DNA from: an uncultured Beijerinckiaceae bacterium
GTDB lineage: Bacteria > Pseudomonadota > Alphaproteobacteria > Rhizobiales > Beijerinckiaceae
Direction: 5' to 3'
Assembly (NCBI GenBank): GCA_937863205.1
Contig: CALMGA010000443.1
Location: 8,310-17,088 of the forward strand
DNA length: 8,779 bases
A program made the translations under genes and the position numbers. Shown one piece after another: positions 1 to 4,688 of this stretch; positions within the stretch are counted from its first letter, which is position 1, and the number at the start of each line of letters is the position of its first letter. The notes beneath the pieces are model-generated. The model ran no database searches, had not been told where the DNA came from, and saw only the letters and a list, made by a program, of their open reading frames with translations.

Positions 1-1713
1 CGTTTCCGACAAGCCGTCGCAGATCATGATGAACGTGACATCGCGCTGGCGCACGAGCCGCTTCGCCAGATCGGGTCCTGCCAGCAGGACGTCGAAGTGG
101 TAGCGGTTGCCGTCGTTGTCGCGGTGAAAGGCGGCGGCATAGGCGCCCAGATCCGTATGCACCAGGAGATAGGAGCCGGCATCGATGGGGGCGATGACAT
201 TGCCCTTCAACGAGCGCAGGGGCGCGAAGGCGGCCGGGGCCAGACATTCATCCGGCGTCGCGCCCTTCGCCTCGCCTGACGCGTGGGCGGCGGCGCGCGG
301 TGCGGCCTCGGCCGGCACGATCAGGCTCACGGCCGTCGCGGTGAACGGAAAGAGCAGGACGAGCGACAGGCTCGCCAGCACGTCGCGGCCGCGCCGCTGC
401 CAATATCGCTTGGCCGCATCGACGGCGTAAAGGCCGCCGCAGACCGCGATCGCGCCCACCGAGGAGAAGACGCGGACCTGCCAGAACGACAGGGCGAGGC
501 CGCTGGCCACCACCGCGGCGACGAGGGCGAAGCGGGTTCGGCCGAGCTGCGGCCCCCGGCAGGCCGCCGCGAGGCATCCGGTCAGCCCGAGCGCGACCGG
601 CGCGAACGACGCCACGGCGGTTGCCGGATCACGGTGCAGGAGCGTGACGAACGGCAGCGATTCCTCGACGTGCGCCAGCCATAGTTCGCGCACCAACGGG
701 TCGACGCCGGCGAAGGGGCTGCCGAGGCAGGCGGGGGTGACGAGGGCGACGAATGCCAGGGCCATCGCCGCGACCGACAGGGCCAGCGCCGCGCGATGCC
801 AAAACTTGGGCGGGCGCAGGCCGGCAAGCAGCGCGAGACCGCCGGCCGCGATCAGGCCGGCGCCGAGGTGCGTCGCACCGAAGGCGTCGCAGACCGGTTC
901 GCCGTAGCGGCCCGGGGCCACCGTGGCCGCGTAGAACAGGGGAAGGCCGAGGCCGAGGCCGCCGGCGTACCAGCCGAGCGCGCGCCGGACGGGCTCGCCT
1001 CGCTGGATCCACACGGCAACCAAGCCGGCGGACAGGCAGGCGAGCAGCGGCAGGTTCTCGAGGTTGATCGCCAGCGACAAACCCGTGAGCAGGCCGGGCA
1101 GCAGAGCCCGTCGAGACTCCCCGTCTTCCACGCACTTCACGATGGCGCCGAGGGACACGATCAGGATCAGCACCTGAGGGGCGTGGTGGTCGATGCGTCC
1201 GGGCATGAACTGCATGATGCCGGTTCCGCTCAGCAGCGTCGCGACGATCGCCGGCAGTCTGGCGTCGGGCCCGAGAAGGCCGGCGGCAAGGTGCGCCATG
1301 GCGGCAAACAAGGCGACCGTCAGGAGAAAGGAATAAACGAGGCAGGCCCAACGTTCGGCCGAGGTCGCATCGGTGACGCGGCCGAACAGCTCGATCAGCG
1401 CCGCCGTGGGCAGATCGGCGAGGCGCGACCAGTGCATGAAGGTGCCCGCCGGCGGGTTCAAGCCGGGCACCGTCATGTCGAACCAGGGCTGACCGGCGAG
1501 CAGCGCGCGCACCTGCACCATGTGCATGGCATCGTCGGTGTCGAAGAAGGCGCCGGTGCGCCAGACGGCGAGGAATTCGACGCGCATGACCGTGAAAGAA
1601 GCCAGCGCCGCCACCAAAGCGACCAGGACGACGTCCCAGCGCGCCGACCAGTCCCGCGTCGCGCCCGCCGGCGCTCCCGTCAACGCCCGTGCCGCCATCG
1701 AACCCGCCCGCAT
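1..1713 (-). CDS. Multi-spanning membrane protein, GT-C glycosyltransferase-like; 3' end outside window
   Basis: The frame stays open for 571 codons from an ATG at 1713 to the left edge, so the protein is longer than 571 residues. Residues 27-43 form a first membrane segment. It is followed by an acidic loop with DTDDAMHMVQ (58-67) and a conserved-looking MHWSRL (93-98). A second set of hydrophobic segments precedes GRIDHHAPQ (172-180), and more alternating hydrophobic stretches follow. The last part seen is a polar domain with PIDAGSYLL and FHRDNDGN, probably periplasmic. An acidic loop after TM1 plus a later DHH motif is the pattern of GT-C-fold enzymes (STT3/PglB, PMT, ArnT types), which move sugars from lipid-linked donors. 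The substrate cannot be told. The start is uncertain: an ATG at 1698 is in frame, neither has a clear Shine-Dalgarno sequence, and an in-frame TAA lies upstream. The gene lies 160 bp downstream of cpdR on the same strand. The coding call is secure; the function is inference. Confidence 0.8.
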   Translation of the reverse strand, partial: MRAGSMAARALTGAPAGATRDWSARWDVVLVALVAALASFTVMRVEFLAVWRTGAFFDTDDAMHMVQVRALLAGQPWFDMTVPGLNPPAGTFMHWSRLADLPTAALIELFGRVTDATSAERWACLVYSFLLTVALFAAMAHLAAGLLGPDARLPAIVATLLSGTGIMQFMPGRIDHHAPQVLILIVSLGAIVKCVEDGESRRALLPGLLTGLSLAINLENLPLLACLSAGLVAVWIQRGEPVRRALGWYAGGLGLGLPLFYAATVAPGRYGEPVCDAFGATHLGAGLIAAGGLALLAGLRPPKFWHRAALALSVAAMALAFVALVTPACLGSPFAGVDPLVRELWLAHVEESLPFVTLLHRDPATAVASFAPVALGLTGCLAAACRGPQLGRTRFALVAAVVASGLALSFWQVRVFSSVGAIAVCGGLYAVDAAKRYWQRRGRDVLASLSLVLLFPFTATAVSLIVPAEAAPRAAAHASGEAKGATPDECLAPAAFAPLRSLKGNVIAPIDAGSYLLVHTDLGAYAAAFHRDNDGNRYHFDVLLAGPDLAKRLVRQRDVTFIMICDGLSET

Positions 1714-1729
1714 CCTGCAACACGCCAGC

Positions 1730-1751
1730 CTTACCGCGTCGGGCTTACCGC
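1730..1751. repeat. Tandem 8-bp direct repeat upstream of the membrane protein gene
   Basis: CTTACCGC occurs at 1730-1737 and again at 1744-1751, a 14-bp period. On the coding (minus) strand these are two GCGGTAAG copies ending 17 and 31 nt before the ATG at 1713. A small CCCC/GGGG hairpin lies beside them at 1751-1762. They may be an operator or leader element, or chance in GC-rich DNA. Confidence 0.35.
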
Positions 1752-1780
1752 CCCGTTAGGGGCCGAGTGCCCGACGAAGG

Positions 1781-1816
1781 CGATGCCGCGGTGCGCGAAC
1801 CGATGGCGCGGCATCG
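1781..1816. repeat. Long inverted repeat (10-bp perfect stem, 16-nt loop)
   Basis: CGATGCCGCG at 1781-1790 is perfectly complementary to CGCGGCATCG at 1807-1816. It lies in the spacer between cpdR and the membrane protein gene and would form a strong hairpin in a cpdR read-through transcript. No U-tract follows on either strand, so it is not a classic terminator. It may be an mRNA-processing or attenuating structure or a protein-binding site. Confidence 0.6.
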
Positions 1817-1833
1817 TATGGACCTGCGAAAGC

Positions 1834-1852
1834 GCGGCGACCCTTTCGCCGC
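1834..1852 (-). terminator. Possible weak terminator hairpin after cpdR
   Basis: A 7-bp perfect stem (GCGGCGA / TCGCCGC) with a 5-nt loop lies 22 bp beyond the cpdR stop codon. On the minus strand it is followed by GCTTTCGC, which holds only three Us, so termination would be inefficient at best. The position suits a cpdR transcript end or attenuator. Confidence 0.3.
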
Positions 1853-1873
1853 CGTTGCTCGACCGGATGCGAC

Positions 1874-2257
1874 TCAGGCGGCGAGCAGGCGGTTCACCTC
1901 GTTCACCAGATCCTTGAGGTGGAACGGCTTGGACAGCACCTTGGCCTGCTTGGGGGCGTTGTTGTCGGGGTTGAGCGCGACCGCCGCGAAGCCGGTGATG
2001 AACATCACCTTGATGTCGGGATCAAGCTCCGTCGCCCGGCGCGCCAGCTCGATCCCGTCCATCTCCGGCATCACGATATCGGTCAAAAGGAGTTCGAACG
2101 GCTCCTCGCGCAAGCGGTTGTAGGCGGACAGGCCGTTGTCGAAGGATGACACGTCGTATCCGGCATTCTGCAACGCCTTGGCCAGGAAGCGGCGCATGTC
2201 GCCGTCGTCCTCAGCAAGCAGGATCTTGCCCGTTACCATGCTCTCGTCTTCGGTCAT
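1874..2257 (-). CDS. cpdR: CpdR-type single-domain response regulator
   Basis: This is a 127-residue stand-alone receiver domain with no output domain. It has the acidic pocket EDD (16-18), the phospho-acceptor Asp60 in LLLTDIVMPEMDG, Thr88 in VMFITGFAAVALN and Lys110 in LSKPFHL. The stretch DIVMPEMDGIELARRATELDPD and the C-terminal part are typical of CpdR orthologues in Caulobacter and rhizobia. In Caulobacter, unphosphorylated CpdR primes ClpXP for cell-cycle proteolysis and is switched off through the CckA-ChpT phosphorelay. The protein ends in Ala-Ala, which in Caulobacter CpdR is reported to matter for its own ClpXP turnover. I chose the ATG at 2257 because GGAAC lies about 8 nt upstream. 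A longer start at 2287 and a shorter one at 2239 (close to the usual family N-terminus) are in frame. The gene is divergent from the hutG-like gene. Confidence 0.9.
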   Translation of the reverse strand: MTEDESMVTGKILLAEDDGDMRRFLAKALQNAGYDVSSFDNGLSAYNRLREEPFELLLTDIVMPEMDGIELARRATELDPDIKVMFITGFAAVALNPDNNAPKQAKVLSKPFHLKDLVNEVNRLLAA

Positions 2258-2287
2258 GTCTGTTCCACGGGGCGGTGTTGTCCGCAT

Positions 2288-2435
2288 GCACCGCTGATCT
2301 CAGGCAAAGCCCGGCTTCGCGCGGCCAGCCACGTTTGATGCCACGAACGGCCGGGGTTGCACAGGGTGACGCGGGCAACGCGGCGCAAAAAGCATTATCT
2401 TGCGGGATCGATTTCGAACCGGCTAGAAAGCTTTC
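2288..2435. promoter_or_regulatory. Divergent intergenic region between cpdR and hutG-like gene
   Basis: Both flanking genes start here, so it should hold promoters for both. I see no convincing -35/-10 pair, no full CtrA site (TTAA-N7-TTAA) and no tRNA. The only clear element is the 10-bp perfect palindrome GAAAGCTTTC at 2426-2435, directly against the ATG at 2436. An AT-richer stretch (about 2389-2416) is the most promoter-like segment. Confidence 0.4.
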
Positions 2436-3371
2436 ATGAAGAGTGAGCAGCCGGGAGCCGCGCTCGCCGGTGAGGCCGCCATGCGGGACGCGGAGCTTGA
2501 TCCCCCATTCGACATAGCCGACCCGGCGCAACCCGCCTGTCCGCTCGTCCTGTCCTCGCCGCACTCGGGTTCGATCTATCCGCAACGCTTCCTGAACAGC
2601 TCGCGGCTCGATGCGCTCTCGCTGCGGCGATCGGAGGATGCCTTCGTTGACGATCTGTTCGCCGGCGCCGCGGCCATCGGCGCACCGCTGCTGCGCGCCC
2701 GTTTCCCCCGCGCCTTTCTCGACCTCAACCGCGAGCCCTACGAGCTCGATCCCCGCATGTTCGACGGGCGTCTGCCGGGGTTCGTCAACACCCGCTCGGT
2801 TCGCGTCGCCGGCGGTCTCGGCACCATCGCCCGGGTGGTCGGCGAATCGCAGGAGATCTATGCCGACCGCTTGAGCGTCGAGGAGGGACTTGAGCGCATC
2901 GAGCGCTTGTACAAGCCCTACCACGCCGCCCTGCGCGGCCTGCTGGACCGAGCGCATCGCCTGTTCGGCTTCGCCGTGCTGATCGACTGCCACTCCATGC
3001 CCTCCATCCCGGCGGTCACGGCCGTCGGTGACCGGCGGATCAACACCGACTTCGTGGTCGGCGACCGCTACGGGACGAGCAGCGACCTGTCCTTCGTCCG
3101 GATCCTGGAGCAGGCGATCGGCAGCGCCGGCTATGTCGTGCAGCGTAACAAGCCCTACGCCGGCGGCTTCATCACGGAGCACTACGGCGCCCCGGCGAAC
3201 GGCATTCACGCCATTCAGATCGAGATCAACCGATCTCTTTACATGAACGAGCGCGTCATGCGTCGCCTCGATCGCTTCACCAAGGTCAAGGCAGACCTCG
3301 CGACCATTTTGGTCACCCTGGCCGAGGCGGCGCTGGCGACCGGCTCTCCGCGCAAGGCGGCCGCGGAATAG
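2436..3371 (+). CDS. hutG: N-formylglutamate amidohydrolase family protein
   Basis: The 311-residue protein matches the N-formylglutamate amidohydrolase family (Pfam PF05013). The recognisable blocks are SSPHSG with His43, RRSEDAFVDDLF (64-75), FPRAFLDLNREPYELDP (90-106), VLIDCHSMP with His186, GDRYG (209-213), GGFITEHYG (243-251) and IQIEINRSLYM (260-270). The His, Asp and Glu residues of these blocks are the likely metal and catalytic ligands. The family reaction is N-formyl-L-glutamate to L-glutamate and formate, the last step of one histidine-degradation route. No other hut gene lies nearby, so the physiological substrate is not proven. A second ATG at 2481 has a better Shine-Dalgarno (GTGAGG, 6 nt away) than the first, and the 15 extra residues are low-complexity, so translation may start there. 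It is divergent from cpdR. Confidence 0.85.
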   Translation: MKSEQPGAALAGEAAMRDAELDPPFDIADPAQPACPLVLSSPHSGSIYPQRFLNSSRLDALSLRRSEDAFVDDLFAGAAAIGAPLLRARFPRAFLDLNREPYELDPRMFDGRLPGFVNTRSVRVAGGLGTIARVVGESQEIYADRLSVEEGLERIERLYKPYHAALRGLLDRAHRLFGFAVLIDCHSMPSIPAVTAVGDRRINTDFVVGDRYGTSSDLSFVRILEQAIGSAGYVVQRNKPYAGGFITEHYGAPANGIHAIQIEINRSLYMNERVMRRLDRFTKVKADLATILVTLAEAALATGSPRKAAAE

Positions 3372-3425
3372 ACATCCATTGCGCTGACCGCGCGAAGGCG
3401 GCCGACGAAACAAAGCATGAGCGAC

Positions 3426-3457
3426 AAAAAAAGAGCCGCTTGTGAAGCACAAGCGGC
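3426..3457 (-). terminator. Rho-independent terminator of the sRNA
   Basis: A perfect 10-bp stem (GCCGCTTGTG / CACAAGCGGC) with a 3-nt loop is followed on the minus strand by TC and seven Ts (3432-3426). On the plus strand no U-tract follows, so it terminates minus-strand transcription only, although it also lies 64 bp past the hutG-like stop codon. Confidence 0.9.
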
Positions 3458-3515
3458 CCAAGTCTAGGGAGGAAACGCCCAAGGAGGGCACGGCGGCAAC
3501 AGAATTGCCGCGCCG
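3426..3515 (-). ncRNA. mmgR: MmgR/alpha-r8-like small RNA ('suhB' motif, Rfam RF00519 type)
   Basis: On the minus strand this reads as a compact three-hairpin RNA. Stem-loop 1 is at 3493-3511 (7-bp stem, 5-nt loop). Stem-loop 2 is at 3477-3489 (GCCC-UCCUU-GGGC). A single-stranded linker at 3458-3476 contains UUUCCUCCCUAGACUUGG. A 10-bp terminator stem at 3435-3457 is followed by seven Us. From memory, this order, the two CCUCC/UCCUU anti-Shine-Dalgarno stretches and the words GGGCGUUUCCUCCC and CUUGGGC match the alphaproteobacterial motif first named suhB and later shown in Sinorhizobium meliloti to be the trans-acting sRNA MmgR, linked to nitrogen status and polyhydroxybutyrate storage. The 5' end is estimated from stem-loop 1. 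The RNA lies between a hutG-like gene and a HisN/SuhB-family gene and is transcribed away from the latter. The structure is seen; the family name is from recall and was not searched. Confidence 0.78.
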
Positions 3516-3520
3516 CAACA

Positions 3521-3549
3521 AGGTGCACGTGCAATGCACAAATGACAAG
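3521..3549 (-). promoter_or_regulatory. Candidate sRNA promoter with overlapping palindromes
   Basis: On the minus strand CTTGTC (3549-3544) resembles the alphaproteobacterial -35 element CTTGAC. A 17-nt spacer leads to GCACCT (3526-3521), a poor -10, and then to the estimated sRNA 5' end near 3514. The spacer carries the perfect palindrome TGCACGTGCA (3524-3533) and the inverted repeat GTGCA-A-TGCAC (3529-3539), which could be an operator. The position fits better than the -10 sequence does. Confidence 0.35.
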
Positions 3550-3777
3550 GGCCTTTCGCCCGACATCGCGCTCGCGAGCGTTCATGCAGGGATGCCCTGC
3601 AAAAGCTGCATGGATGCCCGCCGGCCGCCGATCAAGCTCCCACTGCGCGCTCCGGGCTGTGAGGTTGCGGTGACGGCTGCGCCGTGGCACCCCTCCGTGG
3701 ACATAACTGCCGAGATCCGCAACGGGGGGCGCAATCCATGTCAGCCGGGAAAGAAACGCGCATGCTGGTCGTTGATC
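3550..3777. other. Non-coding region upstream of hisN and of the sRNA
   Basis: With the sRNA locus this makes a 406-bp gap between the hutG-like gene and hisN. It contains the 12-bp perfect palindrome CGCTCGCGAGCG (3569-3580), the hairpin GCAGGG-ATG-CCCTGC (3586-3600) and two near-identical 13-bp direct repeats (3585-3597 and 3607-3619). From 3738 it holds a possible 17-codon upstream ORF that overlaps the hisN start. No clear hisN promoter is visible. A frame open from 3442 into hisN crosses the sRNA and shows no conserved features. Confidence 0.5.
3585..3619. repeat. Tandem 13-bp direct repeat with 22-bp period
   Basis: TGCAGGGATGCCC (3585-3597) and TGCATGGATGCCC (3607-3619) differ at one base and start 22 bp apart, about two helical turns. 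The first copy also forms a hairpin with the TGC that follows. The spacing suits tandem binding of a regulator upstream of both the sRNA and hisN. Confidence 0.5.
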
Positions 3778-3791
3778 ATGGGGGCCGTTGA
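3738..3791 (+). CDS. Possible 17-codon upstream ORF overlapping the hisN start
   Basis: An ATG at 3738 opens a 17-codon frame ending in TGA at 3789-3791, 11 bp inside hisN. It is preceded by a G-run (3724-3729) at Shine-Dalgarno distance. The hisN ATG at 3778 has no visible Shine-Dalgarno of its own, so the small ORF could feed ribosomes to hisN by translational coupling. The peptide (MSAGKETRMLVVDHGGR) has only one histidine and so does not look like a his attenuator leader. It may equally be chance. Confidence 0.25.
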   Translation: MSAGKETRMLVVDHGGR

Positions 3792-4587
3792 TTTCGCCGC
3801 CTTCGTCGACAGGCTGGGCGACGTGGCGAGCGAGACGATCCTGCCGTTCTTCCGCTCGGCGGTTGGAACCGAGGACAAGAACAAGGGCGGCCGCTTCGAT
3901 CCCGTCACGGAAGCCGACCGGGCGGCGGAGGTGGCGATGCGCCGCCTCATCGAGGCGCAGTTCCCGACCCATGGCATCGTCGGGGAAGAGTTCGGGTCCA
4001 TACGCGGCGAGGCCGAATACGTTTGGGTGCTCGATCCCATCGACGGCACCAAGGCCTTCATCTCCGGCCTGCCGACGTGGGGCGTGCTGATCGGCCTGCT
4101 GCACCACGGGCGTCCCTGCTACGGCACCATGGTGCAACCCTTCACGCGCGAGCGCTTCGTCGGCGACGGCACCAAGGCGCACTGGCGCGGCAGCGGACTC
4201 GGCGCGATGCGGGCGTCGCGCCGCCTGGGCACGCGCCGCTGCGCGACCCTCAACGAAGCAACGCTGATGACCACCTCGCCGCTCCTTTACGAGGGCGACC
4301 GGCTCGACGCGCTGCGCCGCCTGGAGGAACAGGCCAGGATGACCCGCTACGGCGTCGACTGCTACGCCTTCGCGATGCTGGCGGCCGGGCACGTCGACTG
4401 CGTGGTGGAAACGGGGGTGCAGCCCTACGACGTGGTCGCGCTGATCCCGATCATCGAAGGAGCCGGCGGCATCATCACGGACTGGAAAGGCGGCGACGCC
4501 TCGAAAGGGGGCGATGTCGTCGCCTCCGGGGATCGCCGGCTCCATGAGGAGGCTCTGGCCCGCCTCGGCGCCGCCGGGCCGTCCTGA
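3778..4587 (+). CDS. hisN: Histidinol-phosphatase, inositol-monophosphatase superfamily (HisN type)
   Basis: The 269-residue protein has all the metal-site motifs of the superfamily: GEEFG with Glu70, WVLDPIDGTKAFISGLPTWG with Asp86 and Asp89, and PYDVVALIPIIEGAGG with Asp218. The words KAFISGLPTWGVLIGL and GVDCYAFAMLAAGHVDCVVE are characteristic of the HisN subgroup rather than of SuhB or CysQ. HisN dephosphorylates L-histidinol phosphate to L-histidinol, the next-to-last stage of histidine biosynthesis, using Mg2+ in the cytoplasm. The length is normal for the family. The frame is open upstream to 3442, but homology-like sequence begins at the ATG at 3778, which lacks a clear Shine-Dalgarno. 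It is preceded by the oppositely transcribed sRNA and converges on the aminotransferase gene. An inositol-1-phosphatase role cannot be excluded from sequence alone. Confidence 0.85.
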   Translation: MGAVDFAAFVDRLGDVASETILPFFRSAVGTEDKNKGGRFDPVTEADRAAEVAMRRLIEAQFPTHGIVGEEFGSIRGEAEYVWVLDPIDGTKAFISGLPTWGVLIGLLHHGRPCYGTMVQPFTRERFVGDGTKAHWRGSGLGAMRASRRLGTRRCATLNEATLMTTSPLLYEGDRLDALRRLEEQARMTRYGVDCYAFAMLAAGHVDCVVETGVQPYDVVALIPIIEGAGGIITDWKGGDASKGGDVVASGDRRLHEEALARLGAAGPS

Positions 4588-4642
4588 GTGGGCTGCCGCA
4601 AACCTGCTGCAGGGCCGCTTGAGCGGACGTTGAAACGACGAG

Positions 4643-4667
4643 CGCCCCCGATCATGGACCGGGGGCG
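4643..4667. terminator. GC-rich hairpin between convergent genes
   Basis: An 8-bp perfect stem (CGCCCCCG / CGGGGGCG) with a 9-nt loop lies 55 bp after the hisN stop and 21 bp beyond the aminotransferase stop. It is well placed as a shared bidirectional terminator, but neither strand has a U-tract after the stem, so termination would be weak or need Rho. Confidence 0.45.
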
Positions 4668-4688
4668 GAACTGACAGCGAGCGGACGC

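Noticed and set aside
629..1723. 364-codon minus-strand frame rich in Arg and Pro
   Set aside because: It is an out-of-frame reading of the membrane protein gene; the correct frame has no stop in the window and a normal membrane-protein composition.
796..1917. 373-codon plus-strand open frame
   Set aside because: It is antisense to the membrane protein gene, is very rich in Arg, Gly and Gln with no domain, and the minus-strand frame has coherent membrane segments and motifs.
3435..3457. The sRNA hairpin as a plus-strand terminator of the hutG-like gene
   Set aside because: The T-tract lies on the minus-strand side only; no U-rich sequence follows the stem on the plus strand.
2211..3566. 451-codon minus-strand frame across the hutG-like gene
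   Set aside because: It is antisense to a well-supported gene and also runs into cpdR and the intergenic sequence. Such long antisense frames are common at this GC content.
3442..3777. N-terminal extension of hisN giving a 381-residue protein
   Set aside because: The extension overlaps the sRNA terminator and body, has no family resemblance, and HisN proteins are about 260-270 residues, matching the start at 3778.
3372..3777. A metabolite riboswitch controlling hisN
   Set aside because: The strongly structured element reads correctly only on the minus strand and ends in a terminator pointing away from hisN; no known riboswitch core is recognised on the plus strand.
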